A stretch of 64,000 nucleotides of DNA from NCBI GenBank assembly GCA_030141605.1, contig JAQGDQ010000064.1, positions 238,116-302,115 on the forward strand, written 5' to 3'. How positions within the stretch are numbered: the first letter of the stretch is position 1; each line of letters begins with the position of its first letter. Of this stretch, positions 23,547-35,700 are shown in pieces. Source of the DNA: Tubiluchus corallicola (Eukaryota > Priapulida > Priapulimorpha > Priapulimorphida > Tubiluchidae). The position numbers and the translations under genes are program-made. The notes under the pieces are model-generated. The model did not search any database. It saw only the letters and a program-made list of their open reading frames with translations, and was not told the origin of the DNA.

Positions 23547-24873
23547 GTCATTACCTGATTCGAGGCTTTGTACTTGTTGCAATGCAGTCATTATCTGAGC
23601 TGAGATTGTACTTGTTGCACTGCAAAGTAGTTGCCTGTTCAGAAATATTTAAATTTCATAAATTGGCCATTGAATCTAACCGCTATGTATAAACGTTATA
23701 AAATACCATTAGACTTTGTATTTGCTGTTACCTTAACCAAATTAGAGATTAAATGCACTTTGTTCAGAAATGCTCACGTTATCAGGATGATAGATTATCA
23801 GGAGAATAATATTGGATATTTGTTCCCTGCGTTTGTTGCCATACAAAACGGCAATGATAAGTTTGTCTTTATAATGAGTAGTCATGATATCGAATTATGC
23901 AAGATTGTTATAGCTTTTCTGGAATTAGCCTTTCAGAGCAGGAATCAGTTATTGTCGGAATAAAATCTAGATACTACTACGTAAAAACTATGGAGTTATT
24001 AATACTTATTTATGAAACATCGTTGTGATGTTTATTTTTAACACTAAGCCTTGTACGAATTAATTGTTATTTGTTCTGCATGTTTGAGCCACAATATTCC
24101 TTTGTAAAGAGATTTTGTCTCTAGTAAACGTCTCTTTTACTGTTGATTAAATCTGTCTTGTTTATTTGTTGCTCAATAAATAAGCACACATCTATTTACG
24201 TGTTGTATTATGACGTTTCAATACAACGCTACAAACCTCGGATCAGGTAACTACTCTGCAACACAACAACCACAAGTGCTCACACCCAGTAACGAAGATA
24301 AAATGTACCTCACAATGTAACGCCTAAATGGATGTGTGTTTGTTTATTGAACCACTATTGCATACATACAAATGTCAGCAACAAATAAACAAGAAAGATT
24401 TAATCAACAGTAAAAGAGACATCTACTAAAGACAAAATCTCCTTACAAAGGCATATACCTGATATATAGCAAATATATGGCAAATATGTATATATAAATG
24501 ATAGGAATACAGCAAAGTCATTACCTGATTAAAAGCTTTGCACTTGCTGTGTCTTGTACAAAGCCAGTTTATAAACCAATATCTTATGACTAGTGATGGT
24601 TTGAGGATCTGTACACTCTTTACAAAGTATTGTGCAGATTGATTACGCGGATATAAGGCCATCTGCAGTGCACTGCACGTGGTGCAATGCACCACACTGC
24701 ATGCAATACAAAGTCAGCCTACCCTGTATTACAGCGTGTTTGAGAATCTATAGATGCTGTATCATGTAAGGTCATTACCCGATTTGAGATCTTGTACTTG
24801 TTCATTGTAATGTCCAAGCCTTGCACTTTGTACTTATCATCATTACCTGATTTGAGGCTTTTCATACTTGCTA
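23547..24873 (+). repeat. Five dispersed copies of a ~33-bp motif
   Basis: Copies at 23547-23580, 23587-23618, 24517-24550, 24771-24801 and about 24838-24872 share GTCATTACCTGATTYGAGGC followed by TTTGTACTTGTTGC, with a few changes each. They flank the foldback element at 24099 on both sides. Function unknown. Confidence 0.7.
24099..24451. mobile_element. Foldback / MITE-like inverted-repeat element
   Basis: 353 bp. The left arm begins CCTTTGTAAAGAGATTTTGT and the right arm ends with its complement ACAAAATCTCCTTACAAAGG. Both arms carry TTTACTGTTGATTAAATCT and its complement, and the similarity extends inward through CAATAAATAAGCACACATC. Arms are roughly 100-127 bp, with about 126 bp between them. 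No coding capacity. Confidence 0.75.
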
Positions 24874-24936
24874 TTTTAATATTACTTTGTCCTACATGAC
24901 ATGACTAATAAGTATTAGCATCCTTAATCACAGCAT

Positions 24937-25105
24937 CAGCAGCCTCAGCCCCTGTAACCTCAACATCCACAACGTCAGCACTTGCAGTCCCAGCACTAAC
25001 AATCTCAGTACCTACAACACGAGTACCCACAATCTCAGAACCTGCAACCTCAGCGCCTATAACCTCTGTACCACAACCTCAGTACTCCCACCTGCAATGC
25101 CAAAG
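24937..25105 (+). repeat. ~15-bp degenerate minisatellite
   Basis: About eleven units of roughly CCTCAGYACCTACAA with substitutions. The sequence is unusually C-rich for this region. Confidence 0.7.
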
Positions 25106-28100
25106 TTGTGCATTCGTCCAATAGATTTTTAATTTTGATAAGTTTGATAATGTATACTTACACGGCAGTAAATACTCAACACTGAAAATCAAGTGTTTGT
25201 TTAACTGATGATCAACTTCTGCTTATGATAAGAGCTTTTTCGAAGCAAATAACAATATGAGGAGCGAGTAGAAAACAACAATAAAACGCGACCAGCAAAA
25301 TAATGGCTAGATTTCTAAAAGTGAAGATGAAATTTAACTGTGTTCTTTGGCAACCTTAAATTGGTACGTAGCATAGGCAGTCTGGGTCTTGGTACTTAAG
25401 CAGCTCATCAAAACTTGCACTAAAAGTTTTCATTTAGCCGATTTGGGTCAACGCCTTCGGAAATATTTGGTTTTCCCCGATGTGAATGATTGTTGACATT
25501 AACCACAGATATGAAGCTGATAGAAGACCAAAGACGTGAAGTGCGCGGAGGACGACTTGCGAAGGATGTGCGAATCTGTAATGGATTTCCTGTTTGCCAC
25601 AGTTCCAAAAAATACTGAGCAAAACATTGATAAATGACTGAAAAGCACACTAGCAGACGATTTTAGATTTAAGTTTAGGGTTTGACGTTTTACATGCTTG
25701 AGCAAAATTCCTTAGTTTTACGACTAATCTACATCAGTAGTAAGGTAAAATCAAAATCAAATCAGGTCCTTAACTTTTCTTTCAATTTTTTTCTTCTGTT
25801 TAGATATTAATATGGTTGCAAATACCTGTTTGGTACCAGCTTAGTTTTGTACTTCGTAATTGCTAGATCATCAGTGTCTTAAGTCAATTTTGTACGCGTG
25901 ATGCTTTGGAGCTGTGTGCTATAAATGTCAGGTAGTAGTGACCAATGAAATTTTTTTGGAACAATCCACTATTAACAATTTTGAAAACACTTATTTAACA
26001 GAATCTTCACAGAAGTGTGGACATTTACATTACGCAAGGTCAATTAAACGACACTGAAAAAAGTATTTCAACAACTGGTTCCTACTAACTGGGGTCCTCG
26101 TCTCCTTGATCACATATCAACGATGATGCGGTTAGTGAGCGCGTGCGCAGTTAAACTTGTCTGAACTTCATTTGCAATTCACAAGAAGTCAAACAATTAC
26201 ACACATACACGTCGTAAGTTTCGTTGCAAGCATCTTACTCTATTCCCTCATATAAAACAAACATAATTTAAACTTGCTTCCTACTCGTAAAACTCGCCAT
26301 AAATTCCTTCCAAATCTGTTTAAGAGTAATTTGATTGCTTTGGCTCGTTAAATAGTGCACTTAACAGACATTGGCTCCACATAAAATCAGACTATAGCTG
26401 CTACAAAACGACGGAGGCGAAACGGGTGCGAATTTTTAGATGGATTTGAAGGACATCTTTACAGTGGAACATACGTGATCCAGCTCACTGTACGAAGCAC
26501 GTACAGCTTTATCACACGTTATACCACAACACCCATCCCTCGAGAACAATCACTTTCTACTGCTCCCAGGCATATACTTACTCATACTCACACATCACTA
26601 TACTTATCACACAACACTTACCTCTTTTTATTTGTACTCTAGCACATTTTAATTAGTATTCTAGTTAAATGGTAAATTGTTTTTGTTTTTTGTTTTTTAA
26701 AGAAAAGTATTATTCTTTGAAAAAAATTATTGTGAACATTTAAAAAGCATTTCACTATGAAAAAAACCTAAAAGATGATTGGTGAATCTAACCGTAAATG
26801 CTGATTTATGTTGCAGATTTTAATTGAATATGTTTGTTACATTATGTTATATCTGTTCATGGAAATAAAGCATTTATGAGAGTTTACATGTATATTCACT
26901 GGATATAAGTCATCAATTTTGAGAAAAACCTTTGCCTGTCTAAGGTCCCAAAGGGATCGTGTACTTGCTTGGAAAACTTCTCTTGAAGGCCTGCGTACAC
27001 GTACGGTACTGCTTTGAGTTCTACTCTATCAATCACTAGGACTAACATATTCAAAGTACAAAAGCTGTGTTGTGTAGACGCAAACAATGTATGGAATGCT
27101 GATACATAACGAAACATTACTGCCTACTTTTAGGATTGTCCACAGCTAGTTACAAGTTACAACTATTGCAACCACATACTGGTTAAACAAAATGCATAGT
27201 TGCAGTGCCTTGCACTACACTGTGGTGTACTTTTATCTGATGCATTATAACTCAGCAACAGTTACTCAGGATACGTTTTGCTGCTGAGTACATGCCGGCT
27301 AATACACCCTCTAGCCATGTAAGGCTTCAATCTTGGCACAAATTGCTTGCAATATTTTGACAAAGCCTTGGAGAGCCATGTCTCATATAAAATTGCTTGC
27401 AATTCTTAGATCAATTTCATTCGACCCGGCTTCAGTGTCCCACGGCACCTTGACGTTGTCCCTCTGTAGAAAGCACATCGATCGCGGGTGTTAGTCATTG
27501 AAGTGTTAAATACAGATTAGTATATCAAACTTCTAACCCTTCTTTCTCTGTTTAAAGGACTTCGAATTCTCTTGTCTACTGTATCTGCTCTGTAAAATTG
27601 CGGTTCCAATTAAATCTACTATTATAATGTCCAGAAAGAGTAATCTTTAATGAATGATTCATTTACAGGAATAAATTATTAGTAAACCATCTTCTACGAT
27701 ATGTCTTCAAATCATAACACACAATACCACAATACAAGAGAATAATTGAAGAGTATTACATGAAAATATATCATTGAAATTAAGATTTGTTTTCTTGCGC
27801 AAAGTTACTACTTTTACATGAGGCCTAGGTGTATATTAAAGGGATTATTATTGAACCTTTGGTAAAATGGACTAAAGACTTGTCACGTTACAGTTTGGTG
27901 AATTATTACTTACGGATTCAATTTTGCTACAGATAAACAAAGCTTTAGCCTTTATGTAAGATATAAGTGAAATTATTATATCAATTTACGTCAGGGTCAC
28001 CAAGCGCGTCATTGTTGCTATAACAATGCTTCGACGAACGTACATCTGTTGTTAATGTTGCGAGGTTTCGGGCGCCGTGTCAAGTACTGCAACGTTTTTG

Positions 28101-28402
28101 CAAGAAAATATTACTAGAAAAATAGCGCTATGCTGAAGTAAGAGGCTTTTTGACATTTGATTATTAAAAGATGGTCAATGTTAACGCCCTGCACCATCGA
28201 TTCGTAGCAAAAGAATTAAACAGCATAAAAGTTAAAACTACAGTGTATAGTATATAATTGTCAAGCATTTTTATATAAATTATACTGAACTGTCGGCGAT
28301 GGCACCGATTTAATTTCAAAAATCACATAGATCGTGAAATTTAAATCTAAACTGCCAAACTGGTCTTCTTGCGACCTCCGTTACGTCTTCCACGCCACTG
28401 GA
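25106..28402. other. Gene-free region
   Basis: AT-rich DNA with no recognised gene. One short exon-like segment on the minus strand (27383-27463) is listed separately. AATTGCTTGCAAT occurs twice near 27340 and 27400. Confidence 0.4.
27383..27463 (-). CDS. Doubtful terminal exon-like segment
   Basis: On the minus strand an acceptor-like TTTCTACAG is followed by 26 codons (RDNVKVPWDTEAGSNEID... ending NFI) and TGA. It is GC-richer than its surroundings. No partner exon was found and I recognise no family. It may be chance or a gene fragment. Confidence 0.15.
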   Translation of the reverse strand, partial: RDNVKVPWDTEAGSNEIDLRIASNFI

Positions 28403-29400
28403 ACAGATGTTAAAAACGAGTGTAGGTAAAAATGGTTCAGGAAAAAATTGCGCAAATGGAAAAGTAGCTAAAATGTCACAGGAAAAATGGGACGGTAAAA
28501 GTAAAATATGTGTTTAGGGTTAGGGTTACAGTGGGGGTAATTATTTTAGTTATTTTTACCTCTGCCAAAGAAGTTTGCTTGTTTGTCTGTTTGTTTGGTT
28601 GCTTTTGTCTGTTACAGTCTGTTACGCAAAAACTATCTACAGATTTGCAAAAAACTTTGTGAGGAAAGGCGGGTACAGAGTACCAACATAAGAATCTTTT
28701 CGCCGGTTCTATTTGTGTCGAAAAACATTCGTGAAGCACTTCATGGAGATCTCAGAGGGAATGTTTAGTACTTCTTTTTTGGTTATCTCCACCTGGACAA
28801 ACAACTACGGGTTAGTTCCTGTTCTATTTCGCGAAATTCTCGCTTGTAAAACTTTGCAACGCTGTTTATAACTTTTGGTCATTAATGCGTATAGCCTCGT
28901 ATGGTGACTTGGTACGTATATATTTGTTAGCCTATTACCATTTCCAAAATTAATGATTAAAAAGTTAAATAGACGACTATGTGGAACATTCGTGCATTAT
29001 TGATTATAAGTCTATTAAATTTCAATGAACAAATATTTTTTGAACCTTTGCTAGTCCATATAAGACCGATACAGGTATATTTTTGTATGTTTGCTTGTTT
29101 ATCTTTATCTTTATGTTAGTTTTTTAAGCAAAAGAATCAAACGAATAAGTTTAAGTTTTTTCGGCTTTGGCAAAGATCTGCTTCCTAGTGAAAGTATTCT
29201 AGTTTTATTATAGCAATCGAATGCATCAGAATAACATGAGTGCACGTTTTTACTATTTTCGATTTGCGACATTTTTCCTGTGCCATTTTACCTACTTTTC
29301 CATTTGTGCCATTTTTTCTGTGCCATTTTTACCTATGAAATTTTTTCCTGTACCATTTTTACCTGTGCCATTTTTACTGCGCACCATTGAAAACACCTGT
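28403..29400. mobile_element. Composite element with repetitive terminal inverted repeats
   Basis: Left arm (28403 to about 28490) and right arm (about 29260-29400) are inverted copies built from units like GGTAAAAATGGCACAGG and GGAAAAATGG; the ends read ACAGATGTT and AACACCTGT. Inside is a second unit bounded by CCTCTGCCAAAGAAGTTTGC (28559) and TTTGGCAAAGATCTGC (29165), suggesting a nested MITE. A short TTTAGGGTTAGGGTTA lies near 28512. No transposase seen. Confidence 0.55.
29263..29395 (+). repeat. GTGCCATTTTTACCT minisatellite
   Basis: About seven degenerate units of TGTGCCATTTTTACC / TGTGCCATTTTTTCC. This is the right arm of the element at 28403-29400. Confidence 0.75.
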
Positions 29401-30569
29401 TGAACTAGGGGACCTTTACATCCCAACCTACTTAAACGTGCCAGTATGCAATATTGCAATGGCTTATTCACTGAACTATTATGTTGTAGGGATTTGGGGT
29501 AGTAATAAATGACATTTTGTCGTAGTTGCAATGCTAACAAAAGTGTTTTCCATGTCGGCCCAAGAATACTTGCATTGAGAGATGTTCCGGTAGTGAATGC
29601 CAGCTAACTAGTGCTAAAATGCTTGCCGGTATCTGTCTTCCGAAATAACTGACGTCTATGAGACTGCGATTTACTTATATAATCTTGCTCTTTGACATTT
29701 TTCGCCCGACCTGCCCGCCGCGTACAGCAAATGCATCCTGGCTGTAACATAAATGTAAATCTGCATCGAATTAAACGTTAGCTAGGCTAGTTAAGTCCTA
29801 AGACCACAGTAAGCCTTTTATAAGCTTTACTACGCTCAAGATGTCATGCAAGCAGGAAAGGCGCCTGTTCTCCATTCTGCTATTTCAATAAAAATTTGCT
29901 ATTAAATTTCATTAACAGCAAAAAATATACGAGACATAAGGTCTCCGGACGCATTTTGTTGATAACATACGTCTTCAGTGAGCTGATTTTTAAAAATAAG
30001 AGTGCGTTCTAAATTGAAACAAATAGCTAACTTGTGTAACGATGTAAAATATACATGTAAAAATATATGTAAATATTTGTAAATATATATGTAGAAAATA
30101 TGTAAATGATATGTAAACTATACAATGATATAACAATAACAGCACACTGGAGAAATTGTTCTTTGCATACATTTTTTGATGTTAAGTAACCGCTAGTACT
30201 TAGCAAGAGTTTTTTTTTGAAACTTAGAATTTGTTGTGTTCAAAGTACTGTGGTTTCATTGATTTAGATATTATTGGGTGCTGTGATCACTTTTATAAGC
30301 ACATTTCTAATATGGCCACAGATTTTCCTTATTACCAACCATCTTTCTGCTTGCCTACCAGTCTGTCTACTTACAAGCTTGCCATTCAGCATGATGTGTG
30401 AGGCAGTTTGGTTGTGCAAGTTGCGAGTGCAAGCTGAACAGGCTAACAATGATATCAGTGAGCTAAACCATTCAGGCTACAACCGATACATGTACCACAG
30501 CCACTTGTATATACTCATTTTCGTTATGAAACAGTTTAATAAAAAATAAATGCACATTACATAATAATA

Positions 30570-30571
30570 AT

Positions 30572-30614
<43 letters not shown>

Positions 30615-30617
30615 GCG

Positions 30618-30670
<53 letters not shown>

Positions 30671-30676
30671 CACGAC
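30570..30676 (+). repeat. (ACGACA)n / (ACAGCA)n microsatellite
   Basis: An ACGACA hexamer run grades into CAACAG and CAG units. Its open minus-strand frame (poly-Leu/Ser) is a repeat artefact. Confidence 0.9.
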
Positions 30677-31444
30677 GAATTTGCTTACATGCACATCGTT
30701 GCAGAATAGTAAGCGTAAAGCAGTAATCTGAACTTCGCTTAAGTAGTTTTTATAATTATTTATGTAGGCTTATGTGTATCAAGTTTTCTAGTTCTCGGTT
30801 TGTGCGATCTGTGCTGATTTTTTGAGAATGGTCTGTTACCTTTTTTGTAAATTTATCAAAATTAATGATAACCGTTTGTCTATGAGCAGTCGTTTCATAC
30901 TAATTCCATTCCACTCTACTGCTCTACTAATGTTAAAAATTTACTTTAAAAACAGCGTGTGTACCATATTTTTAATGCAGTTTAGCACAGTACATACTAG
31001 CACTAAACACTTAACGCAGGCCTTACTGCTAATGTTTTGATAGTTTAACAAAACTGGGATTTAGTTAATTAACCTGCTGAGAGAGCCACTGAACGAGGCT
31101 AGGCGCCATGACAATATTCGGATTTGTACACACTTTTCTCCAACAAGATAAAGGCCCAGTGTTGCTTAACTTCGGTCGCTAAGCACTCACCCCGAATTCT
31201 CAGCTGTTTTCTCGTCCTAAATGTCTTCTTTCTATATTTAAAACCATTGGCAAATTTCAAATTTTGATATAAAATGAGCCCTCAGCCATCTAGCTGATAA
31301 TGCATTATTTCACATGTGGGGTTCTGTAGCACTTGCCATGTTATCGATCTACCGTGAGTACTGGCAATATTCTTGCAGCAAACATTTGTTAGCTTTTCAC
31401 ATAAATCCTCTTTTGAAACTCAACAAGAAAACGGTTGACTTTAA

Positions 31445-31472
31445 TGACGTCACTAAAGTTACATTGACGTCA
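31445..31472. promoter_or_regulatory. Paired CRE palindromes
   Basis: Two perfect TGACGTCA sites at 31445-31452 and 31465-31472, exactly 20 bp apart centre to centre (two helical turns). They lie in gene-free DNA with no known promoter nearby. Enhancer function is conjecture. Confidence 0.25.
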
Positions 31473-31762
31473 TACTAAATCATGCCAGTGAATTAGTTTT
31501 GTCAACGTTAATGCTGTTCAACCTTGAATGGCTAATGATGGAGTGATATGCATTTAATAATTTTTTGAAAGTGAACTTGACCGCAAGGACATAACCTTTA
31601 AAGCTCTAAATTAATTAATTAGTTAGTAAGATTGATTAAATTGATTAGTATCAATATAGTAATTATTTTAGTGTGAGTAGCCCTATATTGACATTAGAAA
31701 ACGTTAAATAGGTTGAAGAGCTAATAATTAAGATTGAATTATAATCTACCTTGATCACAAAG

Positions 31763-31837
31763 GACTGAAAGGTCTAGTAGTGGTTTGGGCGTCGGATTTG
31801 TAATCCAAAGGTTACTAGTTCAAGTCTAGATTCATTG
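31763..31837 (+). pseudogene. tRNA-Thr(TGT)-like sequence, tRNA pseudogene or SINE head
   Basis: 75 nt folding as a cloverleaf: degenerate acceptor stem (about 5 of 7 pairs), D-arm GTCT..GGGC with G-U pairs, anticodon arm TCGGA-TTTGTAA-TCCAA (anticodon TGT, threonine; one mismatch), five-base variable loop and T-arm ACTAG-TTCAAGT-CTAGA (B-box AGTTCAAGTCT). No CCA. The mismatches make a working tRNA unlikely; a tRNA-derived SINE head or dead gene copy fits better. Confidence 0.55.
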
Positions 31838-33580
31838 ATGACTTTTCACATTGTCTTCTCACTCAGGTTTAGTTTCAAAAATTTAATAATTATTGCTTTA
31901 CTGTATCACTAATCAAAAAATGAAATTAAGATTGAAATTAAAATTATGAATAATTAATGGCAAGATTAATTAATATTTCATACGGTATTATTATGAAGTT
32001 CAAGGCAGTTTGTTGTTGCTTCAAGTAAATAATGAGAATCTGCGCAAAAATTGAAAATGTGTGTTTTTTGCAGGATTTGAAGTGCACATTTAGAACAGCA
32101 TAGAAGCTAGAGTGGAGGTTGGCATGTTGAAAAAGCTGCAATAGAGATCTACTGAAGAATGCATGTTAATTATCTGCGTTGGAAAAAACAACATGAACAA
32201 ATTGAACATAGTCTACAGGTTACTGCTAAACTGTTCATTGCATAGGCAAAAATGTTCTTTTCTCTAACAATTTTTGTTTATCTTATAGGCTCATTACTGT
32301 TAAAATATTTTAGACAATTATTGTTTGAGCTACAGGCCATAACCAGCCGTTTTCCAACACTATATACACGCCAGGATTCCATACCTGGTGTTACAAAATT
32401 AATATTGTTAGTGAAATTAGATAGTTTAGTTGCAAAAAAAGGTTGTTTATACTTGCAATGGGCTGGCCAATTGTGATGGTGCATAAACTTTATAAAACAT
32501 TTGTATTTCATTCTTTAGGGGGTAAATGACTAGATTTCAATTTAAGTGCTGTTTCACGTAAGGTTTGCAGTGGTTTGAAGTTTTGTTTTCTTGTATGCAC
32601 GACGTTTTTACTGTTGCCTTTCCGTTATTGTGTTTACTATAAATTTTAAGCGCCAAAATTTGTTTATTATTACTATCATCATCAAGTACCTACTGTGCCT
32701 GATAGAGGTCACTCTTACTTAAAGTTAACTATTAATCAAAACAAGATGGCGCATAAAATATTAGAGGGTTTACTGTTGGCTTCTTTGAAGAAAAGAGACA
32801 ACGATATACGCCAGTCAACAATCTAACATTGGCACAGGACTGTTGTTCATTAATTTATGCCAGTTGTGATGTATGTACTGTGTTTGTATATAATGATAAC
32901 TTTTGGTCATATAGCTATAATTATGAGAATGACATTCAGTGAACTGTGAATGTCATAAATTAGAGAGACGTGTTGAATTTATTATTGTAATATTATTCTT
33001 ATTATTCTTATTACTTTTATTATGTATATTGGTTGAGATTTTACCTTGCTTATTTGCAGGAATGTTATTATTATTATGTGGAGAGTGATGTTTAACTTTT
33101 CACCTGGGGTTGTTACTAATTAAGCTTATTTATTATTTATTATGTGAGAAGTGAATGAAGCGCCATCTATAACAATGAGTGTTACATGCACAAATCTTAC
33201 AGTTTTAGTTGCAACAAGGACGTGTGGCATTGCTTAATCAGACTAAGTTGCGTTCAGAAACTGATTTATTTTCATTTAGGGTTTTATCACGAAGACAGTG
33301 CTCGTCGACAATATTGAATTTTGAATTCTCAGATCTAATCCTAAAATTTTTTTATAGTGATTCTTGGTGTTGTAGATGGTTCAACGTTCACTGAAGCTCA
33401 GTGTCTTTGTAAACTACTGGTGCACACATTGTCTGAATGTGTACGTGCAAAATGTTATGTGATGTTTTGTAACGAAATGAATTTTTCCGTGATATTTTCA
33501 GCTGTAGCAACGTCTCATGGATTAATTGCTTTTATTGTGTTTTGGAAACTCAGCTAGTTCCTGTATGGTTATTGCGATTA
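31838..33580. other. Gene-free region
   Basis: AT-rich DNA with short ATT runs near 32660 and 32980. No exon or element recognised. Confidence 0.4.
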
Positions 33581-33789
33581 AGTGTCGTTTACGTATTATG
33601 CGGATGCGGATGCAGATGCGTTTTCCACTTGCGGAATAGCCTGTGGAAAAAATCAATAGGAAATAGCTGCAGAAAAAGAATAACGCATACGCGGGCTGCA
33701 TAAACGGGTGCTTTGAAAACAATGTAAACGTATTTTATCTATTCCGCATCCCCAAAACATCCGCATCCGCATTCTACATGAACGCTGCT
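33581..33789. mobile_element. Harbinger-like MITE, copy 2
   Basis: 209 bp, left end AGTGTCGTTTACGTATTATG then CGGATGCGGATG, right end CATCCGCATCCGCATTC... to AACGCTGCT. It shares its interior with the copy at 17263 (AATAGCCTG, CAATAGGAAATAGC, GCAGAAAAAGAA, TTTTATCTATTC). It is flanked on both sides by TTA, the 3-bp duplication characteristic of PIF/Harbinger elements. Confidence 0.8.
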
Positions 33790-35700
33790 TTAGACCAATA
33801 AAGTGGGGGGACACTTGTCTGAGGCGCATGCACACGCGTCAGACTGTACGCCTGAGTCGTACCCTGTTTTACTTGACAAATGAATCTAAAATTTCTCGTT
33901 GCCACAACTCTTTATAGTAAGCACATTGTAGTTTTTACTGAAAATTGTTTCAAGTATCGCGTTTCGAGATTTAACAATATTCCCAGTATCTCATATTTCT
34001 TATTTATTAATTCATACGCGCGCGGGCGGAAAAATAAAACTTAAGTGAATTTATCTTTTTCACGTTCAATCTTCGTTTCTAATTAAAGTACTTTTAATAT
34101 TATTATGTCTTTAATAGTTGCTTATATGTGAACAAGAACATAGCTTACAGATCTGTAAATAATGACGCAAGGACTGAAAATGCAAACTAATGGTAGCGTT
34201 AACCTGTAACAAACAATGAACAATAACTCTAAACAAAATAATTTTAATATTCATTTATTCAACAGATTTTCACCTTGTTCCACACAATTTTATACGTTTC
34301 CAAAATACAAATCCGTAAGAAAACTAAATTAAATTCTCCTAGTAATAAAATGTAATTTTTTTCGAATAAGACTTTTCCAATTCCAAAATAAATGTTTTGA
34401 AGTCATTGAAAATAATTATTAATTCAAAAAATTTTACTTCATCCAATAAACAGAAGAAATAGAACAACCTGGGACATGTAAAGATAAGGTCACTTCAGTT
34501 CGTTAGTTCTAGCTTTTTTGCTTACTTGCCCGTTCAGAATAACCAAAAATTTCTTGAATATCTACAAGTTATTTCACCACTTAAGTTTATGTAAGCTGTG
34601 TTCGTGTTCATAATGTGGCAACAGTCCATTTACTTAAATATGCGCAATAAATTAACTATAGTCAGTAATTATGTACGTTCGTTGCCTTACTTGTATACAT
34701 CATGTTCATCCAGGTGGAAAAACTGCCTGTAGAAACTATTATTGTTAAGAAGATTCTTCTGGTAGTTTGTGCTTCGTTACATGCGTATGTTAATAATTAA
34801 TATGAATTACATTGTTTCAATAATTAAACTTGGCGTTCTTATTGTTGTTTTTAGCGAGCGTGCGTGTCTGAAAATTTACTGGGAATGAACATTAAGACAT
34901 TTGCGAAGAAACAGCCTAAGAATAAGTTAGGTGACCTTACAGAATTCATGCGGATTGTTATTTGCTGATAAAGTTAACTTTCTAAAAAGGAGGTTTAAAG
35001 CTTATTTTGAAAGAAAAAACTTGGGTTGCGTGGTGTATTCTCCTTCTCATTTCTTTTATTAAAATTAATTTACAAACAAAGTGACAGCATAAATTTCACA
35101 ATTATAACAAAAAGTTTAACCTAAACGGAAAACGCAACTTGCTTCTCGTTCTCCACGTTTTATATTAATCCGCCTAAGTAGAAAATAATCCCTACTAATC
35201 ACATTAATTAGGTTCAAAACATTTAAAATTACTAATTATTGGGAAATTGACAACTTAACATTAGCTTATTTTTGAGAAAAAACAAAAAAATAAAATTACG
35301 GTGTCTTTAAACAATAATAAGCCAATTTACCCCTTTCGTAAGAACGTTTCAAGTCGCGGGAAAATTTCTAACACTTGGTACTATTTAAAGGGGCGGGTAG
35401 CATTATTTCAGATGGGTACCACAATCAATAATTATAATCAATTTTATCAATATTTATAATCAACTGCAGAGGTCACATAACACCGTTCGCAACATAAGTA
35501 AGCGATTTTTAGAGCTTACAGTAGAGCCAACTTTGCCAAACAAAATACCTACTGAAACAATACCAAGTCCTAGAATTCAGAAATATTTGCGCGCCGAACA
35601 CTCCTGTTATACTAAGTTTTTGGTGAAATTGAAAATAAGATACTGCAATGGAACAAAGCTTATAATTAGTCATCATAAGGTCGAAGTGGTCGAGCGATTG
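33790..35700. other. Gene-free region
   Basis: AT-rich; no exon or repeat recognised apart from the sequence leading into the long hairpin at 35701. Confidence 0.4.

Larger units (their letters stand above)
29401..31762. other. Gene-free region with microsatellite
   Basis: AT-rich. TGTAAATAT-type repeats occur near 30050-30115 and the CAACGA/CAACAG array at 30570. Two CRE palindromes lie at 31445 and 31465. No exon recognised. Confidence 0.4.

Noticed and set aside
23631-23963. 110-codon open frame on the plus strand
   Set aside because: No family resemblance; lies among dispersed repeats.
23547-24873. CRISPR array suspicion from regularly similar 33-bp motifs
   Set aside because: Spacing is irregular, copies are degenerate and the DNA is clearly animal.
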